Under the pieces are notes generated by a model. That model saw only the letters and a program-made list of their open reading frames with translations, was not told the DNA's origin and did not search any database. Below are positions 23,246 through 33,787 of a stretch of 64,000 bases of DNA, piece after piece. Within the stretch, counting starts at the first letter, position 1. Every line of letters starts with the position of its first letter. The DNA lies in assembly GCA_026315105.1 (NCBI GenBank), contig CM048755.1:763425301-763489300 (forward strand), given 5' to 3'. Both the position numbers and the translations under genes were made by a program. Origin of the DNA: Locusta migratoria. Taxonomy: Eukaryota > Arthropoda > Insecta > Orthoptera > Acrididae.

Positions 23246-23440
23246 AAATTCAAATGTTAGTATAGTTTATGGGACTTAACTACGGGGTCATCAGTCCCTA
23301 AACTTACAAACTACTTATGAACTACTTACGAACTAGGACGGCACAAATATCCATGCTCGAGGGGGGATTCGAACCCCCGACCGTAGTGGCCGTGCAGACC
23401 GTGATGGAGCGGCTCAGTCCCCTCGGCCACCGCGGCCGGC
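23246..23440 (-). mobile_element. Second SINE (head type A) inside the hAT element, 12-bp TSD
   Basis: Same family and orientation as the SINE 200 bp to its left. Box B in reverse is GGGTTCGAATCCCC. The duplication TCTGCATGCTGA is at 23234-23245 and 23441-23452. The different duplication proves an independent insertion and not a tandem copy. Confidence 0.93.
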
Positions 23441-24360
23441 TCTGCATGCTGAGTTAAGTGAGATTTCTTAACACTCGAAACCTAATACGAGAGAAAAGGG
23501 AAGTGCAGTTAAGAATCGCATATAGAGAGTATTTCGTATTACTAAAGGACAGCGACAAAAAAGAATCCTAAGTGACAGGAAAATAAGAAGTCTAAGAAAA
23601 ACATCAACTTACCACCTTGTTGCATGCTTGGCAGAAAATAATTTTCCCATCTGTTATATAAAGCGGAAAATCTTGTAGCCACTGCCTCATATGAGTAGAC
23701 TTTGAACTAGCTGTTTTCAGAATGGCGTGGTATTCAGAAACTAGAATTTATTTTGCACTTAGAACGCCAGTAACACTTAACACGTCGGTCGCTACAAAGT
23801 GTACTGTCTTGTTCTCGCTGGGAAAAAAGTGAATGATGATCTTTTTTCTTCCCTGTTACTGCGATGCATGGGAGCTGTAGGGGAAGTGCGTACTCGTTGC
23901 TGGAAATATAGCTCCTGACAGATGGCCGCCCCTTCTGAACAAGCGAATTGAATCTACCTGTGTTTCAGATGAAAATATCTCACTACTGGCAAATTATTTT
24001 TCGAACCGGAAATTTCACGTACAATACCTTTCACGAAACAGAGTAGTTTGATAGGATTGCCTGTAGACAGCAGCGAGAAAATGCGCGATTAAAAAAAAAA
24101 AAGAAAAAAAAACCGAAGTCTTAAGCAAATACGAAGCATGAGCGCATATCAACTAGCCAACTTGCTGCACGCTGGGCACAAAATATTTTTCTCCATCACG
24201 TCGTACAGTGTGGAAAAACGTATATGATGAAATAGGCACTTTTTAGGATATTAAAGCCGAAACAGGCAAAAATAGGCACTAACGTCGAAATAGGTATTTT
24301 TAGGTACTATAGAATTAAACAAAATAGGTTTTTACCTAAAATCCGCGATCTAGTCATCAC

Positions 24361-25351
24361 ATAAACACCAAAAGCTGCTGTGTGTATGTATTTGTTGATG
24401 AACTACCAGTTTCAGTCAAGATTTTCATTGCTTAAAATTAAAGATCGGCACCTTAGGTTGAAGCCCATAGTTTTATCAGCTGTACCATCTAAATCAGATA
24501 GTTCAAATAACGAAAACTGCAATACCGGAAAAGGCATTAGGTCACATAGTACAAATATAAAGCTGGCAAGGAAACTGAAATAAAAAAGTTGGTAACCTTA
24601 CAACCAGTTCCACCTAAAAATCGTATTCACCATTGAACGTGAGGTATAAAAGACATCACATCTTTAGACATTACTTCTGGCATAAAAAGTAACAGACACA
24701 CCTCCATTATACACACAAAGAATACAACTCCAGAAAGAACTGTGCACTACAGATCCATCCCTCCCATCACTTAAAATTTGTATAATACAAGAATATGATT
24801 AACAGGGCAGTGAATACTTACTACCAGAAGGTACTATAACCATAAGTTAATATTCCAGTGTTCCATTGTCTGGAAACGCTTCTTATAAAATTGTCATTCA
24901 GCCCTAGGGCTATAATAACACATTCTGTGCGTCATCGTAGCAACAACTTTAATAGACACAACAATTGATTGGTTATGAAATCACATGTCCATTGCTAGGA
25001 TAGGAAGATCTTTCGCCGTACAAAATAATGAACACATGTCATCTTTTTGGTTAAAATGACATTTAAATTTGCAGTAGCAACTCACCATTATGGGAGAAAA
25101 CACAGTATCTCGGATACCAATAAAAATCATATGAAACTCACTATACTAGAGACATTTGAAATGCAAATACATAAGATTTTCGAACCCACTGACATTCTGA
25201 ACGTGCAGACAGGCAGTGATTATAACATATTAATTTCTGTTTCTCAATGAAATTACTTCACCTGAAGCGAGCTAACCAATTTCATTCCCATGGAATAATA
25301 AAAAAAATACACCCAAACATCTTCACCCACACCAAGATAGCTCTTTCTCTC

Positions 25352-25384
<33 letters not shown>

Positions 25385-25643
25385 ACGCTGTCTTTCTGTC
25401 CTCTGCCAAACTCCCTCCTCCCATACAACCGCCCAATATGTCGTCACTGCCTCTGTGTAGGCAATTTTCGTTTATGCATCACTAAAATGGTATCAGTAAT
25501 AGGAAATGTAAATTACACACTCATCGCGTGTACAATCACTCCATATGGCAATAAACGTGAAAATATTTCGAGTTGTATATGTATGTATTAAAAATTAAAA
25601 TTTTTTACTCTCATACCTCAAAGTAACATTTCATTTCAGCACT
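24361..25643. other. No gene; contains a CT microsatellite
   Basis: AT-rich sequence between the hAT element and the Tc1-like element. The only clear feature is the CT repeat at 25344-25384. The 114-codon frame across it (25247-25591) encodes Ser-Leu runs because of the repeat and is not a gene. Confidence 0.55.
25344..25384. repeat. (CT)n microsatellite
   Basis: About 40 bp of CT/TC repeat with one interruption (TATC). Simple slippage repeat. Confidence 0.95.
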
Positions 25644-25645
25644 TA

Positions 25646-27103
25646 CACTACCGGTCAAAAATTTTCGGATTTGTGGTTAAAACAGAGATGCAGTTTTAAA
25701 TAATCTATCACAGCCCTGTAATGATACTAAAAGAAGCATAAACATGTAAAAACGGAACGACTCTGTTGTGTATTTGACAAGTTCTCCGTTGAGTGGGGCG
25801 CTGACTTGTCTTTACCCAAGACGTGTCCACTCGAACAGGACTCATTCCTTCACCTGTCTGTCTAGAAACAGTTCACATTATATTTCAGTACACTGTGTGC
25901 AGCTAGCAGTGTGTTTGTGTATCTGATCAGGTGCATACCATATTACCTCCAAATGGGACGGAAGCAGGAGACGAACTGAAAAACGTGCTGTAATAATTGT
26001 AGCTATGCATCACGAAGGCTATTATAGTAGAACAACACAAGTTGACGTAGCCCAATCTAAAGTGGTTGATACACTGGAACGGTTCAAGCAAACCAGCGCC
26101 AATGCAAGTGCTGGAAGACCCCGTGTAACATCATACAGGGAAGATCAGTCCATATGTGTTCAGAGTAAACGTCAGAGGAGTCGTAGGGCACCTGAAATTC
26201 GCCAGGAAGTCAATAATATGCGAGCTGCTCCAATCACTGTCTCAACAGTGCAACACCGTCTTCACCAACAAGGTTGAAAGGGGTGCATAGCAGCCTAAAA
26301 ACCTTTATTACGGACACAAAATAAAGTATAAAGGATTCAATGGGCACAGCAACATAAAAACTGGGACGTGCAGCAATGGTCCAACGTGTTATTCACAGAT
26401 GGATCGAAGTTTGAAGAATGTGGGAGCCATCGTCCAATGTTTGTTCGTCGACTTCGTGGAGAACTTATGAAGAGTCAGTGTGTGACAGCAAGCATGGTGG
26501 CGGGTGGGTTATGGTGTGGGCATTTTTGCATTTTTTTTCGGGTGATAAAGTCGATGACCTCGTGCGAATTAATGGAACATTAAAAAGGAAGGATATCACA
26601 GCATACTGATCAAAAATGGAGTTCCATCAGGCAAGAGACTTATTGGGTTTGTTCTGTAGCCGGACAATAACCCCAAACATTCTTCTAAATTGTGTAGAGC
26701 GTATGTCAATAGAAAAGAGAAATATGGGGATCTGAAAAATATGATTTAGCTAAGTCAGTCACCAGAGTTAAATCCCATTGAACTGTTATGGGATGAACTT
26801 GACATGGAGGTCCGAAAATTGAGGTCGACTAATGTTGAGGAGATATGGAACAATTTACAGAGCTGTTGGACTGCAGTATCTGCACAAACACTACAAAATC
26901 TTATTGCCAAGAGTTTGTGCAGCTCTTCGGAGGGCAAGGTGTGGATACTTTGACGTGACTAAAATATAAACCGTATTGTATTGTACTTAATGATAGAGAA
27001 AATGTATTTTGTTTGGTTTATTTAATTTTTACGATGTGTGTCAACATTGAAATAAAGTATCTAGTTTTTTGAGTAGGTGATCAAAACCCTTTGACCGGTA
27101 GTA
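25646..27103 (+). mobile_element. Tc1-like DNA transposon, TA target
   Basis: The left end CACTACCGGTCAAAAATTTT and the right end (in reverse TACTACCGGTCAAAGGGTTT) are inverted repeats. TA flanks both sides (25644-25645, 27104-27105), as required for Tc1/mariner insertion. One broken transposase gene fills the interior. Length 1458 bp. Confidence 0.9.
26005..26945 (+). pseudogene. Tc1-family transposase (DD38E spacing), inactivated
   Basis: The N-terminal DNA-binding part reads YSRTTQVDVAQSKVVDTLER, GRPRVTSYREDQSI and RRAPEIRQEVNNMRAAPITV (26005-26277, stop after RLHQQG). The catalytic part reads QQWSNVLFTDGSKFEECGS (first Asp at 26398), then DNNPKHSSKLCRAYVNRKEK (second Asp codon at 26663) and NPIELLWDEL (Glu codon at 26780). 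There are 38 codons between the second Asp and the Glu, so DD38E, where ordinary Tc1 has 34. Stops at the HQQG junction, just before DNNPKH and after KNMI, plus frameshifts near 26500, inactivate it. Confidence 0.87.
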
Positions 27104-27779
27104 TATATACATTAAAATAATGGTTACTCCAGCATTATTTCAGTCATGTAGTGCTGCCTTCAAAGTGTTAAATACTTGTTTCCATTTATGTAGGTGCAAA
27201 TATGAATGTTATGTACCAATTACGAAGGAACGAAGGAAGATTACGGTTTAATGTCTGGTCGACAGCGTGTTCATTATAAACGAAATGCAGAAAACAAGAG
27301 CCACGTGGTCAAAAACAGTTAATACGTTGGGGGTTAGAATTCCCCTTCGGGCATGGACGTTTGTGCTGTCTTTAGTGTAAATTAGTTCATAAGTAGTTTG
27401 TAACCTTTTCTTCAATGTTCGATAATGACGCCATTTGCTGGGTGACTACTGACCTTCGTGTACGTATGAATGCAGCTACACTTTCTCAGCCATTTCCAAC
27501 GAATAAAACATTTTCGTAAAAAAAGTTGACTCCTGACCTTTTTGAAATGTACGATTCATCATTTTTACCTCACACAGTTTACAAATATAGCATTCGTTGA
27601 TGCCAGACAATCTCCTATCAACAATTTCTTTCTTTTACTCAATTTTCCTCATAAATTCCTCAATTTATCAATTCTAATCGATACCGCAACATTACTTATC
27701 CAATTTCATAAGCCTCTGATCTACTTTGCATCGTCCACCTGTCACTTCGATGTAAAGCGCCAGGGAGCTGTCAAGTTGT
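27104..27779. other. Mixed non-coding stretch with repeat scraps
   Basis: Bases 27227-27265 (GGAAGATTACGGTTTAATGT, CTGGTCGACA) resemble a common orthopteran repeat known to me from memory. Bases 27326-27405 are a headless SINE (described separately). Nothing else is recognised; the frame at 27542-27892 has no motif and overlaps the LINE end. Confidence 0.4.
27326..27405 (+). mobile_element. Truncated SINE (head type A)
   Basis: Starts in the box B region (TTGGGGGTTAGAATTCCCCT), continues TCGGGCATGGACGTTTGTGC and TTCATAAGTAGTTTGTAA, then stops. The 5' half of the head and the 3' tail are missing. Confidence 0.75.
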
Positions 27780-28688
27780 CAATGCTCCAGTCCACCCTTC
27801 ACTGCTCAGTGATATTAAAGTTTAAGTCTTGTAGTTGTTGCGCTAAGACTGGTGGGGAATTTTTGTACTTGAACCTTCTAAATGATGAATGAGGAATATC
27901 CTTATGCACTGGCAGGTCTGGGCCAGTTTAAATCCTCTTCAACTGTCGGAACAAGTAGCCCTTTCTGCATAGCGGAAGTGGAGCACGGGTAGCCACTGCA
28001 CAGGTATCCATTCGTTGCATCTAGAGATGATACTCATCGTGTCGTGTAGTTTGGCATCTCGTTTCCTTACATGACCTCTATTCAACCACGAAGAGGAGCA
28101 GTACTATGCGGCAGAGTATACATGTGGTAGGGCACAACCTCTCAGAGTGGAGTGGATGCCACATATACTGTGCTCCATGGTATTGCGAGTGTTGACTTTG
28201 CCTACCGTTGGTTCTAGGGTGCTATCTAGTATGATACCAAGATATTTTGGAAACTGATTATTGGGAAGCACTTTATTGTTGAAACCTACTAACTGAGGTT
28301 TTGTTGCTTCCCTATTGTTGTCATGAAAACAGTTGTTTCCTTTTTGATTGTGCTGGCAGTCAGTCTCCAGCCAACATAGAATATCCCAACAACTTTAAGA
28401 CCTGAAGACTGTCTGCATGTTCCATCCCCTTGCATTTAACAGCTATTACCAGGTCGTCCTTTTGTTTCTGGCATGTCTCCTATGTACAATTTGGAGAGCA
28501 CAGGCGCCAGCACCGATCCTTAAGGTAGGCCGTTATTTATTTTTCGGACGCTACTTGTTTTGTCACCCAATATTATTTTAAAGGTTATGTCGTATGGCAT
28601 ATGATGAACGATTCGTCAGAGTCTCTGGCACGGGACAGTGTGGCACAATTTATATAGTAAGCCATCTTTCAACAGTGTCGTAAACAGC

Positions 28689-28883
28689 GCCGTGCGGGAG
28701 TCGCCGAGCGGTCTGGAGCACAATGTTACGGATCGCGCGCCCTCTCGCGTCGGAGGTTCGAATCCTCCCTCGGGCATGGATGTGTGTGTTGTCCTTAGGT
28801 TAGTTTAACTTAGTTTACGCAGTTTGTTTGACTGATGACCAACGTAGTTTGGTCCTATAGGATTACAAACATTTGAACATTTT
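28689..28883 (+). mobile_element. tRNA-derived SINE at the head of a composite insertion
   Basis: Head GCCGTGCGGGAGTCGCCGAG, box B GGAGGTTCGAATCCTCC, common body and tail GATTACAAACATTTGAACAT. To its left lies CGTAAACAGC (28679-28688), which matches CGTAAGCAGC at 30102-30111, so the target duplication spans the SINE and the 1.2 kb after it. Confidence 0.88.
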
Positions 28884-28886
28884 TCG

Positions 28887-29852
28887 CCCACTTTAGGTTA
28901 CGGTAGTAACACTAAAAGTGGGCCTTTGCGATCGTCTTTTGACAGCTCGAAATTTAAATGACAATAACGGCTTAACTATTCATCTGAAGCGAAAATTGTA
29001 TAATCGAATTTGTAGAGGAGAAAATTTTCTACAACTTTTCTCTCTTATGTTTTTTTCATATCTCGTAGCGTTTCAAAGATATTTGCAAAAATAACGGCGA
29101 TTTTGGGATGTACGTCTGTGTGTCTGTCTGTCTGTCCGTAACGTGTTCCCTGTTTTTAAGACGAACCGTTCAACCTATCAGCACCAAATTTTACAGACAT
29201 GATTTTAGGCCGCCAGAGACCACAAACTCCCCTTTTCAAATTTTTCGGACAAAAAATACGGTAGTAATACCAAAAAAAACCGTTTTTAATATAGTTGTAA
29301 TTGCAAACGAACCGTTCATCTGATACGAAAATTGAATAACCTAATTGGTAGGGGAGAAAATTCTCTACAACTTAGCTCCCTTAAGGTTTTTTCATATCGC
29401 GTATCGTCTGAGACATATTTGCAAAAATAACGGAGATTTGACATCCTCCATTGAATTAACGAAAACCAGCCGTTCGGAGATGTCATGTGACATTCCTCGC
29501 CCAGAACTCTCTGTGGCATACGCCATCTTGCGTTGCGTATTTGATGATTTTCTTATTGTAACTTACACGTTGTCATTTCAAAGCAATGGCGCACTGAATA
29601 ATTAACAAAAGCACATCGTTCTTCGTACGATAAATGATAATAAATTGTCTACATATGCCATATGAGCATCAGTTAACAGCGGCCATCAATAGTATGAGAT
29701 TAAAGGTCTCGTCTCTCACTTGAGATGCCGGGCGCCGTGGCTCAGCGCGCCTGGTCAGGAGGATGAACGCCCTCTGTCATAAAAAAGCTGAGCCAAATAT
29801 TCCAACAACAACCATGAGCAAACTGAACGGACGACCACAAAGGACAGATCCA

Positions 29853-29887
<35 letters not shown>

Positions 29888-30077
29888 AAAAAAAAAATCC
29901 TTAGCGTAGTGGGCAAGGCGTTGGACTATGATGCTGAATTATAGCGGTTCGGAACCCGTCACTACCTAATTTTTTTTTCATAAAAGTGTTTCAAACACTC
30001 TTATTAATTAATTTTTTATTATTTTGGTTCAAAATGTTTGCAAAAACTTATAAAACTACAAATCTAAAGTGGGCCTA
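28887..30077. mobile_element. Unidentified element with short terminal inverted repeats and internal duplication
   Basis: The ends GCCCACTTTAGG and, in reverse, GCCCACTTTAGA are inverted repeats. Inside, about 180-200 bp is duplicated with a 357-bp period: ACGGTAGTAACACTAAAA (28902) against ACGGTAGTAATACCAAAA (29259), then TTCATCTGAAGCGAAAATTG against TTCATCTGATACGAAAATTG, and GGAGAAAATTTTCTACAACT against GGAGAAAATTCTCTACAACT. No protein is recognisable. It contains a CTGT microsatellite (29117-29138) and a poly(A) tract. It may be a non-autonomous DNA transposon that entered the SINE tail. Confidence 0.55.
29727..29970 (+). repeat. Two tRNA-like segments around a long poly(A)
   Basis: GCCGGGCGCCGTGGCTCAGC (29728) begins a SINE-like unit that runs into a poly(A) of about 45 bases (29849-29897). 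Directly after it comes TTAGCGTAGTGGGCAAGGCG with GCGGTTCGGAACCCGTC (about 29900-29965), a good A-box/B-box pair. It may be one SINE followed by the head of another, or a dimer. Neither folds into a plausible functional tRNA. Confidence 0.5.
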
Positions 30078-31690
30078 AAACATGTCAGTGTGATTTTTTT
30101 CGTAAGCAGCAGTGAGATCAACGAAGGCGAAGCAGTGACTCCTTGTTGGAACGCTGCTTCGTTATAGCTTGTTAGACTGAGTACCTGGTATGAACAGCCT
30201 CTATTCCGGCAAAAGCCAATTTGCGCCACTCATAGGTGTTCTTCCAGTGTTGGTTCTATTCGTCTTAAAATATATCCCTCTAGCAGTTCTTAGATGGTCA
30301 TTAGGAGGAATGTCTGATTCGTCCTTCGGTTTGACTGACTTTAGCAAAATTATTATTTTAGCTTTCTTGAACCCAGGTAGGATTTGGTCAGTCTCTACAA
30401 TATGTGAAAAGAACTGGCTCAGCGATTATCTCGTCCGCCTGCCGCATTGTATTAAGAATTCAGGAAGAATTCCATGAAATCCTGGGGCATTCCCTATTTT
30501 TCATGGCAATAGAGACTCCTTTAACCGTGAACGAGGGGGAAATTTAGAGCTTCTACCAACTGACGGAATTATTCCACGAGGCGCTTAACCAAAGCTGTAT
30601 TTTTCTTGTCTCTGGGGGTATTGGTAGAAATACAATTCGTGAGGGAATCTGGTTGGGAAAAACAGCTGGTATTTGTCGTTCAGGTGTTCTGGCAACTCTC
30701 AGTTTCCTTACGAGGTTCGATGCCTTCCTGCCTTAGCTGTTTCTTCCAGTTTTCTCCTTTACCTACATCCAGGTTTCGATGGAGTTAGTTCGCAATTTCG
30801 ACATCGGTCTCCTGAAACAATCTCTGGAACGGTTCCTCCGTCTCTTCATTCCATCCTGGGATATATTCCTTGTGATAGCGCCGGCGGATGTGTAGTTATG
30901 TCCATTTTCAGAAGGATACGGCGGTGTTGGCTGTGTGGGAATGTGTCCTTGATTTTCCTGCGGATGGGGATAATATATAATTGGGGTTTCTAGTACTAAA
31001 GCTCAGGCCAGAGTTTATTTCTGTGTTTTGGATACAGTCTTGAAGACGTTTTTATCTTTCGCATCAAAGACGAGGTGTACATCATTTTCTTCGGCCTAGT
31101 TTGACAGCTTTTCCCCATTTACATCGGTTGTCCGATAGTTCCAGTCGGTGTGATTACTACTGAAACCTGCTCCATATATTGTAGGGCAGGGTGAGTTTTT
31201 ATAACGTTCTGTGCCCATTCTGTTTGAGGAGGATTGTTTATGTCTATCAGTGTTAGTTCACCAATCTTTGTAACTATTTGTTCGACACAGTCTGTTGAAA
31301 GCGTGACCGGGGCTGCGTTTTCGATATTGGTCCTCACACAGGTTGCGAGTCTATAATGTTGGTGATACACGGCTCCAAGCAGATTATTACCATGGATCCT
31401 GCCTCTGGACATCTGTTGCTCTTCGTTTTCGATGTATGTTTCCTGAAGAATGGCAATATCAACTTCGTCTTCATTAGAAATTTTGGAAGAAATCGGCTCT
31501 TGGAGCTGCTAAGCCTCATAACATTCAGCTGAAAAATTCGTGTCATGCTGCCCAGCTCTCTTGTCAGTAGAGACTCAGGACTCTGATAGATCTGTTTCAT
31601 CGTCGTTTTAATCAGCCCAAATGTCTGATAGCTAGGATAATCCATAAGTGGTCTGTCTGCCGTGACTTCTGGCTCAAGCCTCATGCATCA

Positions 31691-32436
31691 AAGTTACTGT
31701 TCTTTAGCACCACCCATGGGACACTTGTAGCTTAAGGAATGCTACGGACTCGAACAGGCTATGTCCTCCGCAAATTAAAGATGCGTCCACACTAATACAT
31801 TTCTGTATTCTCGTTGAAGTCATGGAACTTTACTTGTATGGCCACAAGGCTGCATATAGAAAAGTAGTCCATTTCAAGATGCGATTGCTGAAATTAAATC
31901 ATAGTGTTGCAAACCTTTAAAAAATTTGAATGCTGCATATTAACCAAAATACACGACTCCATTCTGGAAGCCCCTATGAGATGAGCGCAGATTCTGAATC
32001 ACTCCATTGCTAATATTTGGCAACACTGTGACAGTGCAGTTATTACCTCGATTGTTACTGAATTGTCTCGCTAAAGTCACTTGGCATTCCTCTCCCATGA
32101 CTAATGGTGCATAACCCTCGCGTGATATGAGAGAGTGAGACAGAAAATTAACTTTTGGACTCAAGGTATGCCGTTACTCGTGTTACCGACAGTTGAGGTT
32201 ACGTTGAGGAACAGCATGAGAACATGACAGAGACAGAAGCGGCTCCGTGCTTCCGCGTGTCTTTCCTGACTCGTGTGACCTTCGTCTCGCCGAGTGAGTC
32301 TACTGTTCTATTCGCGGTGGGAAACAGTATGGTCACAGATGATATTGTATTTAGTTTTAAATTATTTAATGTGTTGAAAATTGCAAGAAGAAATTCTTCA
32401 ACTATATCAGAAGAAAACCTTTCAAAAATGTCGACT
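31691..32436. other. No gene recognised
   Basis: A minus-strand frame (31940-32164) and the opposing frames at 32199-32454 have no recognisable domain. CATTCCTC(T/G)CCCA(T/G)A is shared between 32090 and 29490, hinting at an old repeat, but the match is too short to use. Confidence 0.35.
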
Positions 32437-32439
32437 CTT

Positions 32440-32637
32440 AAAATGTTCAAATGATTGTAAACCTATTGGACCGAACTACTATGGTCATCAGTCCCTAGAC
32501 TTACAAGCTGCTTAAACTAACTTCCACTAACGACAATACACACACTCATGCCGAGGGAGGACTCTAACCTCCAACGGCAAGTAACCGCACGCTCTGCAGC
32601 AAGGCGCCTTAGAGCGCTCGGCTATTCCACCGCGGCA
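32440..32637 (-). mobile_element. tRNA-derived SINE (head type B)
   Basis: Reverse reading gives GCCGCGGTGGAATAGCCGAG, box B GGAGGTTAGAGTCCTCC and a tail ACAATCATTTGAACAT. Near-duplicate flanks ATGTCGACTC (32428-32437) and ATGGTCGACTC (32638-32648) are probably the target duplication with one indel. Confidence 0.88.
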
Positions 32638-32648
32638 ATGGTCGACTC

Positions 32649-33573
32649 CAATTTATGGAAATGTTCACAGAAACCTGATTTCCTTCACCTTACAAACGTC
32701 TCTAAAGAAATTAGAATTGTTCTTCATCGATACGAATTTCATTTTATTACTCCCTTAGGACTCGAATACTAAGGAGATACTTATGGAGGAGTCAACATAC
32801 TTACTGATATAATTCCTTCATGCGAAATACGTACCGTATAGATTAGTCACGAAACCATGAAGCTTTTAGTGTGCACGTGTTGCACCGAAAGGTATTCACA
32901 TAATTTATCGCATAAATTTATCGCAATGAATCAAACGACGACACTAAAACATATCACGTAATTATGCACTGTGGCATAATTGATTGTTTGAATGAATCTT
33001 TCGAATTGATGACAATGACAAATTATAGGAAGCGGTCTTGCAAAAGATAAGGAAATGGCATTTAAATCACAAATAACAGTGTTACCTATCACAGAGCGCT
33101 ATTTAATTAGATCTACGACTACGCCAACTTTCCCCTCTATACAGTATTGCGTAATAAAATACACATCATACATAAACGAGTGGTCTACATAGTTGATATC
33201 CAGTGTGAAATGCAAATGGCAATTTTTTGTGGATCACCTCTGAACAACACTAAAGCAGGCCGATGGACCGCAGCAGGCGCTTCGGGCAGAGGGTGAGGTA
33301 GCAGTCGCAGAGAGCAGCAAATCTTTTATGGATGTGCTCCTACAACATAAAAGTGGTGTAATAAAAATTCTGTTACCGGGTGGTTTCGATCGTTGTTTCA
33401 CGGCGAGACCATGCACGTAGCTGTTCTAGACTCATTCTAACTGAACATAAGAGTTGCCGCAAGAGCTTCCGCAGCCCACAGTGTTGCATATCGAGCAGAT
33501 AGTCATGCTAAGAGTATTCACCGCTGTCGTGTTCATTGTTTCATGTCGCGACCTGTGTAGAAGTGGGTTCAGC
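32649..33573. other. No gene recognised
   Basis: AT-rich, with short frames only. No repeat landmark was seen. Confidence 0.45.
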
Positions 33574-33580
33574 GGCGGCC

Positions 33581-33780
33581 AGCGGTGGAGTAGCCGAGCG
33601 GTCTAAAGCGTCTCGCTGCGGAGCGCGCGGTTGCTCGCCGTGGAGGTTCGAGTCCTCCCTGGGGCATGGGTGTACGTGTTTGTCCTTAGGTAATTTTACC
33701 TAGGTGTAAGTAGTTTGTAAGCTATGGACTGATGACCACGCAGTTTGGTCCGATAGATTTACAAACATTTGAATTTGAGT
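33581..33780 (+). mobile_element. tRNA-derived SINE (head type B), intact form
   Basis: AGCGGTGGAGTAGCCGAGCG and GTCTAAAGCGTCTCGCTGCG form the head, GGAGGTTCGAGTCCTCC is box B, and GATTTACAAACATTTGAATT the tail. GGCGGCC flanks both ends (33574-33580, 33781-33787). It is the best reference for the SINE split at 6041-6772. Confidence 0.9.
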
Positions 33781-33787
33781 GGCGGCC

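Larger units (their letters stand above)
21374..24352 (-). mobile_element. hAT-family DNA transposon, complete ends, 8-bp TSD
   Basis: A perfect 8-bp target duplication GTCATCAC lies at 21366-21373 and 24353-24360. The ends are inverted repeats: TAGACCACTGATTTTTAGGT on the left, and TAGATCGCGGATTTTAGGTA when the right end is read in reverse. Just inside both ends are repeated (A/T)TAGGC motifs, which fit subterminal transposase-binding repeats. The transposase gene runs on the minus strand and is broken. Length is 2979 bp including two SINEs, about 2.56 kb without them and their duplications. An 8-bp TSD is diagnostic of hAT insertion. Confidence 0.93.
27780..31690 (-). mobile_element. LINE (Jockey/CR1-type), decayed, with a composite insertion
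   Basis: On the minus strand an endonuclease-like start (RIFQLNVMRLSSSKSRFLPK, about 31560) is followed by TCVRTNIENAAPVTLSTDCV and LTLIDINNPPQTEW (31340-31190). RT follows: AGFRKGRS-like sequence (about 30210), FAFVDLTAAY (30112-30130), then after the insertion DTVERWL, IGAGACAL (NGLPQGSVL region, 28520) and the C-terminal KYLGIILDSTLEP (about 28220-28240). No tail is recognised at 27780. Nearly every segment lies in a different frame. The clade is uncertain. Confidence 0.72.

Noticed and set aside
25247..25591. 114-codon frame with Ser-Leu runs
   Set aside because: The length comes from the (CT)n microsatellite, which has no stops in this frame; the rest has no motif.
33586..33780. Possible target duplication GGCGGCC taken as proof of insertion age
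   Set aside because: The flank is GC-rich and self-similar (GGCGGCCGGC), so the 7-bp match could be chance; I kept the SINE call without relying on it.
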